From an uncultured Brachyspira sp. (GTDB lineage Bacteria; Spirochaetota; Brachyspiria; Brachyspirales; Brachyspiraceae), in contig NZ_CALXYQ010000015.1 of assembly GCF_944393015.1 (NCBI RefSeq), positions 1 to 56,312 of the forward strand: a stretch of 56,312 bases of DNA. Reading direction: 5' to 3'. Positions 27,585 to 35,680 of this stretch are shown here, piece by piece. The position numbers and the translations under genes were made by a program. Positions within the stretch are counted from its first letter, which is position 1. Each line of letters opens with the position of its first letter. The notes under the pieces are model-generated. The model was not told where the DNA came from, did no database searches, and worked only from the letters and a program-made list of their open reading frames with translations.

Positions 27585-28949
27585 TTGAGTTGGATAGGTG
27601 CTATTATACTATTAAGCGTGCTTGTATTCGTTCATGAGATGGGACATTTACTTGCAGGCTTAGCGGTTGGAATAAAGGCTGAGGCTTTCTCTATAGGTTT
27701 CGGCCCTATACTTTTTAAAAAAGAAATTAAAGGAATAGACTTCAGATTTTCTGCAATACCTTTCGGAGGATACTGTAAATTTAAAGGTGAAATTGCTGAG
27801 GACGGTAAGGTAGAAGAAGGGGATTTTTTAAATATGTCTCCTTTAAGAAGAATAATAGTTTATTTTGCCGGTCCTTTCTTTAATTATCTATTTGCTTTTG
27901 TACTTTTGGCTGTATTGGTTTCTATGCCATCAAAGATAGATTTATATTCGCCTACTGTATCAGTATTCAAAGACGGAAGATATATGCATTCAAAATCAGG
28001 CATAACATTAGCTTATGAATACGGAATACAGAGCGGAGACACTATAACAGCTATAAACGGTATAAAAGTAGAATCTGATAATGATATATTAAAAACAATA
28101 AATGATGAGGCAATACAGAAAGCCGCTGAAAATATTACTTTCACATTAAACAGAAACGGTAAAACTTTAGATATAGTAATACCTTCTGTTGAAATGTTAA
28201 AGGCTTTAAGCGGAGAGAGAGCATTAGGTTTATACTTTGGAAATGACCTTATAATAAAAAATGTAATTTCCGATTCTGCTGCTTCTGAAGCAGGGCTTAT
28301 GGCAGGCGATAAAATAATATCTATCAATGGAATGGCTGCTAATAATATAGCAGATTTCAGACCTATAGTAATGGATAATGCTTCTCAGAAAATCAATATC
28401 ACAATTCTTAGAAATGGTGAAGAGATTACAAGAGAGGCTATACCAAGACCTGTAACTTCAAAATTACTTGGAACTTATGGAAGTTTAGGAGTAGAGTTTG
28501 ACAGCACTCCTATGAGAGTTGAAAAAGTTGCAGGAATACCTTTTCCAAAATCTATACCTGAAGCTTTCAAAGAAACTGGTAATTATATTGTTTCATATGT
28601 AAATGGACTTAAACTTCTATTCACAGGTAAATTATCAGTTCGCGAGAATTTGGGAGGCCCTGTTAGAATAATACAGATTTCATCACAGGTTATTTCTGTT
28701 GATATAGAGTACAGACTTAGAACTATACTTTCATTTACAGCTACTATAAGTTTGATACTTTTCCTTATGAATCTTCTTCCTCTTCCTGTAGTAGACGGAG
28801 GTATGATAGTATTTTCATTTATAGAGCTTATAATGAGAAGACCTATAGACAGAAAAGTTTTAACTAAGATACAGGCTGTAGGTGCTGCTTTCTTAATAAC
28901 TTTAGCAATATTCATAACTATTAATGATATAACACAGTTATTCAGATAA
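27585..28949 (+). CDS. rseP: site-2 intramembrane metalloprotease RseP
   Basis: The 454-residue membrane protease has the zinc motif HEMGH (H17, E18, H21) in its first helix. Two PDZ domains lie in the periplasmic loop (around 130-210 and 215-300), and NLLPLPVVDGG in the last helices supplies the third ligand. RseP cleaves anti-sigma factors and remnant signal peptides within the membrane. The start is TTG, with AAGGAGG 8 nt upstream. A DegP-like protease, its frequent partner in envelope stress, is encoded at 46781-48292. Confidence 0.95.
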   Translation: MSWIGAIILLSVLVFVHEMGHLLAGLAVGIKAEAFSIGFGPILFKKEIKGIDFRFSAIPFGGYCKFKGEIAEDGKVEEGDFLNMSPLRRIIVYFAGPFFNYLFAFVLLAVLVSMPSKIDLYSPTVSVFKDGRYMHSKSGITLAYEYGIQSGDTITAINGIKVESDNDILKTINDEAIQKAAENITFTLNRNGKTLDIVIPSVEMLKALSGERALGLYFGNDLIIKNVISDSAASEAGLMAGDKIISINGMAANNIADFRPIVMDNASQKINITILRNGEEITREAIPRPVTSKLLGTYGSLGVEFDSTPMRVEKVAGIPFPKSIPEAFKETGNYIVSYVNGLKLLFTGKLSVRENLGGPVRIIQISSQVISVDIEYRLRTILSFTATISLILFLMNLLPLPVVDGGMIVFSFIELIMRRPIDRKVLTKIQAVGAAFLITLAIFITINDITQLFR

Positions 28950-28983
28950 AAATATTTTCTTCGATATAAAAATACAATAAATA

Positions 28984-29016
28984 AGAGGCTTGCTTTTTTA
29001 GTAGGTCTCTTTTTTA
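28984..29016 (+). terminator. terminator of rseP
   Basis: AGAGGC pairs with GTCTCT (one G-T pair) across a T-rich loop and is followed by TTTTTATTTT, about 35 nt after the rseP stop. Confidence 0.55.
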
Positions 29017-29034
29017 TTTTGCTTGAAAATTTTA

Positions 29035-29157
29035 TTCTAATTCCCACCCTTTTATATTTATTGTCTTATATAGAATATTTAACTTCCATTATTTTCATTG
29101 CTTTATTAGAAATTCTAGCACCCACCCAAGCTTTTTTAAATTTTAAAACTTTACTCT
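29035..29157. repeat. family B flank with CCCACCC boxes
   Basis: No gene was seen. CCCACCC-type boxes at about 29043 and 29120 lie some 77 nt apart, mirroring the GGGTGGG/GGGCGGG pairs elsewhere. The second is followed by AAGCTTTTTTAAATTTTAAA and then the 82-bp element. Confidence 0.5.
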
Positions 29158-29240
29158 ACGCACGGTTAGCGAAATTTAAAATATAGTAAAAATTAGAATT
29201 CAGAATTATATATCTTTTATAATTTTACTCTGCGTGCGGT
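29158..29240. repeat. 82-bp MITE-like element (family B), copy 5
   Basis: The ends are ACGCACGGT (29158-29166) and GCGTGCGGT (29232-29240). The same element appears at 9262, 9608, 18433 and 23530. Confidence 0.7.
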
Positions 29241-29625
29241 GTGTAGATTATAAAGTAAAATAAAATTTTGGGTGGGTTTTATAATTGCATAAAAGATTTT
29301 AAAGAAGTATAAAGTAAAAATAACAAATAAAAGCTGTAAATATAAAAGGGCGGGTTTTTTAATAAAGTTAAAATATAAAGCTAAAATAATATAAAAATTA
29401 AAATGACTAGTATAATTTTGTAATGATACAAATATATTATTAATAAACACTGTATAAATAAATTTTAGATAATTCTAACATAAAATTGATGTATATATTT
29501 ACATTTCTTTTTTTATAGTGTATAATTCTACTGATTTTTGTAGGAACAATATTTTTTTATTAAAAATTTTATTTTTAATATTAATAAATATTTTATTTAA
29601 ATTGATTGTAAACTAGGAGGTTATT
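29241..29625. other. intergenic stretch before the DUF285 gene
   Basis: No gene was seen. It carries GGGTGGG (29270-29276) and GGGCGGG (29348-29354) boxes of repeat family B, then AT-rich DNA. AGGAGG at about 29616 is the ribosome site of the next gene. Confidence 0.5.
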
Positions 29626-31935
29626 ATGTCAGAAAAACAATTTAAGCCAAAAACTAAAGAAGAATTAAAAAAATTAGTGGAAGATAAAAGTATTAATCTT
29701 GGAAACATTGATACAAGTTTAATAACAGATATGAGATATTTATTTCTAATTAGTAAAAGAGAAGATTTTTCAGGTATAGAAACCTGGGACGTATCTAATG
29801 TTACAGATATGGCAGCAATGTTTAAAGAGTGTGAAAATTTTAATCAGCCTTTAAATAGTTGGGACGTATCTAATGTTACAAATATGTATGCTATGTTTTA
29901 TGGTGCAAAAACTTTTAATCAGCCTTTATACAAATGGAATACTTCTAAAGTTACGAGTATGGGTGAGATGTTTATGAATGCCAAGAGTTTTAATCAGGAT
30001 ATAAATAATTGGAATGTATCTAATGTTGAATATATGAATGAGATGTTTTTGGGTTGTGCTAATTTTAATCAGCCTTTAAATAGTTGGGACGTATCTAATG
30101 TTACAAATATGTATGCTATGTTTTATGGTGCAAAAACTTTTAATCAGCCTTTATACAAATGGAATACTTCTAAAGTTACGAGTATGGGTGAGATGTTTAT
30201 GAATGCCAAGAGTTTTAATCAGGATATAAATAATTGGAATGTATCTAATGTTGAATATATGAATGAGATGTTTTGTGGTTGTGAGAATTTTAATCAGCCT
30301 TTAGATAAGTGGAATACTTCTAAAGTTACGAGTATGGGTTATATGTTTTCAGGTTGTGAGAATTTTAATCAGGATATAAATAACTGGGATGTATCTAATG
30401 TTACAAATATGTATGCTATGTTTAAAGGAGCTGCAAATTTTAATCAGCCTTTAGATAAGTGGAATACTTCTAATTTAACAGGTCTTGCAGATATATTTTG
30501 TGATGCTTTTTCATTTAATCAGGATTTAAACAGCTGGAAAACAGAGAAAGTAGAATATATGAATAATGCTTTTTTTAATGCCTCATCTTTTAATCAGGAT
30601 AATATTAAAAATTGGAATTTCAAAAAAGTTAAAGATTTTGATAATATTTTTAATGATGTTTCATTAGATTTAATTTTAAAAATATATTCTTTTCAAAGCT
30701 CAAAGTCTGCTATATCAAATCTTAAAAAAATTATAGCTGAATTTGATAAAAAAGAAGTTTATAAACTTGGCTTAAAATACAATAAAAAGTCAGTATCTGA
30801 AGTTCTAAAAAAACTTGAAAATACTTGTTATGATGAATTAAAAGAGCTTATTTATAGTAAAGAAGATATTATAAAAGAGTATAAAGAATTAGAAAAAGCA
30901 GAAAAGAAATCCGAAGCAAAAAAAGATAAAAAAGATAGTAAGCAAATAAAAATGCATCAGCCAAAAAACAAAAATGAATTAATAAAACTAATAGCAGAGA
31001 AAACAAAATTTGATAAAATAGATACTTCTTTAATAACAGATATGAGTAATCTTTTTAAAGATTCTAAATTAAAAAAGTTTGACGGTATAGAGACTTGGGA
31101 CGTATCTAATGTTGTAAATATGGAAAGTATGTTTGAAGGAGCATTAGGTTTTAATCATAATATTGAAAGCTGGGACGTTTCAAAAGTTGAGAATATGAGT
31201 TCTATGTTTAAAAAATGTAAAAAGTTTAATTATCCTTTTAATGATTGGAATGTATCTAAAGTTGTTAATATGAAAAATATGTTTGCTAATTGTGAGAGTT
31301 TTAATCAGCCTTTAGACAAGTGGAATGTAAGTAATGTAAAGGATATGTCATCAATGTTTTATTATGCTGAAAGTTTTAATCAAAATATTAATGACTGGGA
31401 GGTATCTAATGTTGAAAATATGTCTAGTATGTTTGAAGGTGCTGAGCTTTTTAATAGTGCTTTGGATAAATGGAATGTATCTAATGTAAAAGATATGTCA
31501 TCAATGTTTTGTTTTACTAAAAGTTTTAATCAGCCTTTAAATAGTTGGGATGTTTCTAATGTTGTTGATATGGAAGGTATGTTTAAATTTTCTAGTTTCA
31601 ATCAGCCTTTAGACAAATGGAATGTAAGTAATGTAAAAGATATGTCAATGATGTTTGATAATGCTAAAAGTTTTAATCAGCCTATTAATAATTGGAATGT
31701 TTCTAATGTTACAAGTATTAGTCAGATGTTTCATTATGCTTCATCATTTAATCAGCCTTTGGATAATTGGGACGTTTCTAATGTGGAATATATGAATTCT
31801 GTATTTTATTATGCTGAAAGTTTTAATCAGAATTTAGAATCTTGGAATGTATCCAAAGTAGAGCCTAATCGTATGAGAGATATGTTTAATAACTCAGCAA
31901 TGGAAAATAATAAGCCTTCTTGGTATAAAGATTAA
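29626..31935 (+). CDS. BspA-like DUF285 repeat protein, two repeat blocks
   Basis: The 769 residues are mostly 25-residue DUF285 repeats of the form FNQPLxxWDVSNVTxMxxMF, which fold as a leucine-rich-repeat-like solenoid. Two homologous modules each begin with a cap (KPKTKEELKKLVEDKSINL at the start; QPKNKNELIKLIAEKTKF near residue 446) and share the phrase IDTSLITDM. A charged helical linker of about 100 residues (around 345-440) separates them. BspA-type proteins are generally surface ligands or adhesins, but no signal peptide is seen here, so location is open. A 225-bp tandem duplication is present at 29836-30276. AGGAGG lies upstream of the ATG. Confidence 0.88.
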   Translation: MSEKQFKPKTKEELKKLVEDKSINLGNIDTSLITDMRYLFLISKREDFSGIETWDVSNVTDMAAMFKECENFNQPLNSWDVSNVTNMYAMFYGAKTFNQPLYKWNTSKVTSMGEMFMNAKSFNQDINNWNVSNVEYMNEMFLGCANFNQPLNSWDVSNVTNMYAMFYGAKTFNQPLYKWNTSKVTSMGEMFMNAKSFNQDINNWNVSNVEYMNEMFCGCENFNQPLDKWNTSKVTSMGYMFSGCENFNQDINNWDVSNVTNMYAMFKGAANFNQPLDKWNTSNLTGLADIFCDAFSFNQDLNSWKTEKVEYMNNAFFNASSFNQDNIKNWNFKKVKDFDNIFNDVSLDLILKIYSFQSSKSAISNLKKIIAEFDKKEVYKLGLKYNKKSVSEVLKKLENTCYDELKELIYSKEDIIKEYKELEKAEKKSEAKKDKKDSKQIKMHQPKNKNELIKLIAEKTKFDKIDTSLITDMSNLFKDSKLKKFDGIETWDVSNVVNMESMFEGALGFNHNIESWDVSKVENMSSMFKKCKKFNYPFNDWNVSKVVNMKNMFANCESFNQPLDKWNVSNVKDMSSMFYYAESFNQNINDWEVSNVENMSSMFEGAELFNSALDKWNVSNVKDMSSMFCFTKSFNQPLNSWDVSNVVDMEGMFKFSSFNQPLDKWNVSNVKDMSMMFDNAKSFNQPINNWNVSNVTSISQMFHYASSFNQPLDNWDVSNVEYMNSVFYYAESFNQNLESWNVSKVEPNRMRDMFNNSAMENNKPSWYKD
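29836..30276 (+). repeat. 225-bp tandem direct repeat inside the DUF285 gene
   Basis: The DNA from 29836 to about 30051 is repeated, with no differences that I could see, from 30061 to about 30276. The period is 225 bp, i.e. 75 residues or three DUF285 units, so the frame is kept. Neighbouring repeats are similar only at protein level, so this duplication is recent. Confidence 0.9.
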
Positions 31936-32084
31936 TTTTTATTAAGTTTTAATTAGCTAATAATTTTTTAATAAAGTTATTAGTTAATTAAATTAATAAA
32001 TCTATATATCAGGTATCATAATAAATTTTAATATAATAATTTTTAAATTTATTAACATTATATATAAAATGAACTAATTAAAGA

Positions 32085-32179
32085 TTATATCAACTTTTTT
32101 GCCAAAGCGGCAAAAAGACAAATGTTATAATTAAAATGGCATTTAATAACTTTAGTATTGCACTAAAAAGTTGATATAA
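32085..32179. repeat. long inverted repeat between convergent genes (family A-like hairpin)
   Basis: TTATATCAACTTTTT (32085-32099) and AAAAAGTTGATATAA (32165-32179) are perfect 15-nt inverted arms. Inside, CTTTTTTGCC and GGCAAAAAG form a competing hairpin. The start CAACTTTTTTGCC equals the first hairpin of the family A copy at 36780, here with a longer AT-rich insertion in the loop. It lies between two convergent genes and may end both transcripts. Confidence 0.6.
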
Positions 32180-32206
32180 AATTTATTTTCTATAAGTTAT
32201 AAAATA

Positions 32207-33034
32207 TTAGTTAGTAAATACCTGAACCCAATATAATCTGCCATTATATTCAAATACACCAACCCCTATTTTACCGAAATTCTTTTGAAGTATATTTGCT
32301 CTGTGTCCAGGTGATTTAAGCCAGGAGTTCATAACATCATCAGCATCGAATTGTCCGTTGGCTATATTTTCACCTGCTGTTTTGTAAGTGATATTATATT
32401 CTTTTAATACTGTAGAAAAGTCTGTTCTGTTTGGTCTTGTATGCGAGAATAATTTTATTAATTCTTCGGCCCTTTTCTGGGCAGCTTCGCTTAATTTTGC
32501 ATCTAAGACTAAATTAACAGATACATTATTTTGCTTTCTAGCTTCATTACATAACTCAACAACTCTTTCTCTCTCTTTTTGTATATTTAATTCCTGTTTT
32601 ACTATGCTGTCATTTCTTGATGCCACATAAATTATCATCCAATATTTTTTGCCATTATTCTTATATACGGAAGCAGCAGCATGAGTGAATTTATTGTTTA
32701 ATATTAAATTTCTTTGTGATTTAAGCATTTGAGCAAATACTTGTTCCGCTGTCATATCTGCAATGATAGACCCTTCAGAGTATGAAGCAAATTGTATATT
32801 ATTGTCTTGCAAAGCAGTAGATTTTCTTATTCCGCTTGCTATTTCTTTAGCTCTTTGATTGGCGGCATTTTTTAATTGAGTTTCCGTTTTGTATTCATTA
32901 AGACCTGATTTTTTTCTTTCATCATTTATTAATTTAAATAATTGATTTGCTTCATCATTATTTTGAGCAAAAGATATTTGAGTAAAAACTATTAAACTTA
33001 ATAATATTAAATATGCTTTTTTACAATATTTCAT
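32207..33034 (-). CDS. exported CAP-domain (SCP/YkwD-like) protein
   Basis: A signal peptide (MKYCKKAYLILLSLIVFTQI, cleavage near SFAQ) is followed by two CAP-like halves. The first (LFKLINDERKKSGLNEYKTE to YWMIIYVASR) is degenerate. The second (LCNEARKQNNVSVN, FSHTRPNRTDF, AGENIANG, MNSWLKSPGHRANIL, GVGVFEYNGRLYWVQVF) has the full CAP signature with its His and Glu residues. Bacterial CAP proteins are secreted, and their activity is mostly unknown. I chose ATG 33034 because AAAAGGA lies 7 nt upstream. A frame from 33055 would add seven unlikely residues. Confidence 0.88.
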   Translation of the reverse strand: MKYCKKAYLILLSLIVFTQISFAQNNDEANQLFKLINDERKKSGLNEYKTETQLKNAANQRAKEIASGIRKSTALQDNNIQFASYSEGSIIADMTAEQVFAQMLKSQRNLILNNKFTHAAASVYKNNGKKYWMIIYVASRNDSIVKQELNIQKERERVVELCNEARKQNNVSVNLVLDAKLSEAAQKRAEELIKLFSHTRPNRTDFSTVLKEYNITYKTAGENIANGQFDADDVMNSWLKSPGHRANILQKNFGKIGVGVFEYNGRLYWVQVFTN

Positions 33035-33176
33035 TTTTAGTCCTTTTGAATACATTATTTACAAAAATTATATTTCTTATATAATACTACATAATATAAA
33101 AACTGTTTATTTTTAAAGTATGTAAAATAATAGTAAATTTTAAAGCAATTTTATAACGATCAACAAAGGAATATGT

Positions 33177-34739
33177 ATGAAATATATAATAGCTTTAACA
33201 GGTGCCACAGGAAATATGGGACTTGAAACTTTAAGACAATTAATGGAAATAGAAGATATTGAGCTTGTAAAGGTTCTTGTAAGAAAAGAAAGTAAAAAAG
33301 CAGGTGAAAAATTTAAAAAACAATATGGAAAAAGAGTAGAGATAGTATCAGGTTATTTATATGAAAGAGATGACTGCGAAAAATTATTGAAAGACTGCCA
33401 TTATGTGCTTAATCTTGCTGCAGTGATACCTCCAAAATCTGATAAATATCCTAAACTAGCACATCTTACAAATTTTGTAGGAGTTAAACATATAGTAGAT
33501 ATATTGGAATCAATGGATAAAGATAAACGCCCTAAACTTGTGCATATATCAACAGTAGCACTTTACGGTAATAGAAATGAAAAACACCCTTGGGGCAGGG
33601 TAGGCGATCCGTTATTAATAAGTCCTTATGATGCATATTCTTTTTCTAAGTTAAAGGGTGAAAGATATGTACTTGATTCATCATTAGAAAACAGAGCTAT
33701 AATAAGACAAACAGCAATGCTTCATAGCAGAATGCTTACAGATAATATGAGCGACGGATTAATGTTTCATACTTGCTATAATGCACCTCTTGAATGGGCT
33801 ACTGCCAGAGACAGCGGTTTATTAATGAAAAGAATAATTGAGGAAGATATAAAAGGCAATTTAGATGATTATTTCTGGAAAGGCTGTTTCAATTTAGGAA
33901 GCAAGGCAGAAAATAGGCTTATAGGTTATGATACATTTAATGACGGATTCAAACTCATAGGCGGATCAACTAAAACATATATGAAGCCTAATTGGAATGC
34001 TACAAGAAATTTCCATGGACTTTGGTATTATGACGGATACAAACTTGAAGAGTTATTCTCTTATCAGAAAGAGTCCGTTACAGATTATTGGAATGAAATA
34101 GGAAAGACTCATTGGTATTATTCATTAGGAAAAATAGTACCTCCTTCTTTAATATCATTCTTTGCTATACAAAGACTTTTGCCTCATCCTAATTCACCTA
34201 CATATTGGAGAAGAAACGGAGAGGACGGTAAAGTTATAGCTACATTCGGAAGTTTAGAAAATTTTGATAATCTGCCTAAGAAATGGGAGAATTTCAATTT
34301 ACTTTTTGAAAATAAAGACTCCGAAGGAAATTATATAGATTATAAAGCTTTGCTTGATATAAAGAATGCTAAACTTCTTAATCATGGCTATGATGAAAGC
34401 AAAAAAGACAGTGAAATAGATTTAGAAGACTTGAAAAAAGCTGCAGAGTTCAGAGGCGGAAAACTTTTAAGCAGTAGCATGACTAAAGGCGACTTACATA
34501 CAAAATTAAAATGGGCTTGTGCAGAAGGTCATGAATTTGAAGCTTCTCCATTCACAGTTATAAAGGCAGGTCATTGGTGCATGGAATGTATGCCTGATTA
34601 TCAATGGAATTTTGACATGCTTGCAAAAAAGAATCCTTACTTTGCTCAGGTTTGGTATGATTCGCATAAAGAAGATGAAAATATGCTTTATTATTTCGAT
34701 GAAGATTTTAAGGCGTATTATAAGAAGATAAATGGTTAA
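33177..34739 (+). CDS. NAD-dependent epimerase/dehydratase with C-terminal zinc-ribbon-like region
   Basis: The N-terminal ~300 residues form an extended SDR: nucleotide motif TGATGNMG near residue 8 and catalytic YSFSK near 153, with Ser/Thr upstream (HISTVALYG). The remaining ~220 residues are unusual. Near the end, CAEGHEFEASPFTVIKAGHW followed by CMEC looks like a small zinc-binding ribbon (four Cys plus His). The substrate is unknown. AAGGAAT precedes the ATG. The gene stands just upstream of the CRISPR-like region, with a promoter for the latter starting 6 nt after its stop. Confidence 0.8.
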   Translation: MKYIIALTGATGNMGLETLRQLMEIEDIELVKVLVRKESKKAGEKFKKQYGKRVEIVSGYLYERDDCEKLLKDCHYVLNLAAVIPPKSDKYPKLAHLTNFVGVKHIVDILESMDKDKRPKLVHISTVALYGNRNEKHPWGRVGDPLLISPYDAYSFSKLKGERYVLDSSLENRAIIRQTAMLHSRMLTDNMSDGLMFHTCYNAPLEWATARDSGLLMKRIIEEDIKGNLDDYFWKGCFNLGSKAENRLIGYDTFNDGFKLIGGSTKTYMKPNWNATRNFHGLWYYDGYKLEELFSYQKESVTDYWNEIGKTHWYYSLGKIVPPSLISFFAIQRLLPHPNSPTYWRRNGEDGKVIATFGSLENFDNLPKKWENFNLLFENKDSEGNYIDYKALLDIKNAKLLNHGYDESKKDSEIDLEDLKKAAEFRGGKLLSSSMTKGDLHTKLKWACAEGHEFEASPFTVIKAGHWCMECMPDYQWNFDMLAKKNPYFAQVWYDSHKEDENMLYYFDEDFKAYYKKING

Positions 34740-34744
34740 AAATA

Positions 34745-35008
34745 TTGAAAAAATATAGAAAAATGCTATAATACATTATCAAGCTCTTTGACATATTGAA
34801 ATTTCGCACGAGAGGGTGATTTTTTGATAATTACATAGAAAATAGCTTGATAATTACATAGCTGGGCGAAAGTAAAGCGAATTTACAAAGAGGATTGATA
34901 ATTACATAATGAGTTTAAAAACATATAAAGGAAGAAACTAGTTTAAAAACCTTGTGTTGTAAATAAATATTACTAAATTTTTACAAAAAATTTAAGAAAA
35001 AATTACGG
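34745..35008 (+). promoter_or_regulatory. leader-like region of the CRISPR-like array
   Basis: TTGAAA (34745-34750) and TATAAT (34767-34772), 16 nt apart, form a good plus-strand promoter pointing into the array. TTGATAATTACATA occurs three times (34824, 34847, 34895). ATGAGTTTAAAAAC (34909-34922) is the exact reverse complement of the first 14 nt of the array repeat, and AGTTTAAAAAC (34940-34950) is a shorter inverted copy. AT-rich DNA follows up to the first repeat. The intact repeats are on this side, as expected next to a leader. Confidence 0.6.
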
Positions 35009-35188
35009 GTTTTTAAACTCATTCCCCGCGAGGGGACGAAAAGGTTCCTGCCTTTCTTCCTCCTGTTTTTACAGCTCCTTTCTTTTGTTTTTAAACTCAT
35101 TCCCCGCGAGGGGACGAAAAGATATCAGTCATATTACATTTATAACCAACATCGATTATATCATAGTTTTTAAACTCATTCCCCGCGA

Positions 35189-35214
35189 TACCACAAGGGT
35201 ACTTCCTACGGTCG
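35189..35214 (+). repeat. 26-nt insert in the loop of CRISPR repeat 3
   Basis: Between GCGA and GGGG of the repeat hairpin stand 26 extra bases. They begin TACCACAAGGGTA (itself a small hairpin, TACC/GGTA) and end CTACGGTCG. The rest of the repeat is unchanged, and the unit length grows from 79 to 105 nt accordingly. Confidence 0.75.
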
Positions 35215-35292
35215 GGGGACGAAAACTGTTGTGCCTGCTGCTATTGGCACAGTTAAACTTTTATCAGCTAGTTTTTAAACTCATTCCCTGCG

Positions 35293-35315
35293 TAGCATTC
35301 CGGTACGGAGCTGAA
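35293..35315 (+). repeat. 23-nt palindromic insert in the loop of CRISPR repeat 4
   Basis: The insert contains AGCATTCCGGTACGGAGCT, in which AGC pairs with GCT and TCCG with CGGA. It lies at the same place in the repeat hairpin as the insert of repeat 3 but has a different sequence. The unit is 101 nt instead of 78. Confidence 0.75.
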
Positions 35316-35435
35316 AGGGGACTAAAACATTTTAGAATATATTTTAATGATATGTCTTTTCTTTAATTCAAGTTTTTAAACTTATTCCCAAAATATGGAG
35401 TGGTAATTACAAGTATATAAGTTTGGGTAATTAGC

Positions 35436-35508
35436 AGGTAATAAACCGCACCTATAGTGGACTATCTTAAATGTTTAGTAATACGGTGCGGGAAGCCACG
35501 CGGCGAGC
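35436..35508 (+). repeat. 73-nt structured element, copy 1, in array unit 5
   Basis: It runs from AGGTAATAAACC to GGCGAGC. Its main stem is CCGCACC / GGTGCGG, and it ends with GCCACGCGGCGAGC, placed directly before the next repeat. About 80 percent of positions agree with copy 2. Confidence 0.75.
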
Positions 35509-35567
35509 GTTTTTAAACTCATTCTCTACAAAGTGAAGGGCAGCAGCCGAGTAGGCTATGTAATGAA

Positions 35568-35639
35568 AGGTAATAAACCGCACGTATAGCAGACTGTCTA
35601 TAAGGTTGGCAATTCCGTGCGGGTTGCCACGCGGCGAGC
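35568..35639 (+). repeat. 72-nt structured element, copy 2, in array unit 6
   Basis: The ends are the same as copy 1, but the stem is CCGCACG / CGTGCGG. The closing C-G pair of copy 1 is G-C here, so both sides changed together and pairing is kept. An inner hairpin TATAG / CTATA is present. Confidence 0.75.
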
Positions 35640-35657
35640 GTTTTTAAACTCATTCCC

Positions 35658-35680
35658 GCTTACTGTCTTTTGGCAGTTTG
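35658..35680 (+). repeat. palindromic insert in the loop of CRISPR repeat 7
   Basis: ACTGTC and GGCAGT pair around TTTT (35662-35677) within the last repeat, between CCC and AGGG of the repeat hairpin. This is the third different insert at the same place in the repeat. Confidence 0.65.

Noticed and set aside
28583-29047. A 154-codon minus-strand frame
   Set aside because: It is a mirror of rseP, which has clear catalytic motifs on the other strand.
35085-35366. A 93-codon plus-strand frame
   Set aside because: It runs straight through CRISPR repeats 2-4 and their spacers, and its residues are just translated repeats.
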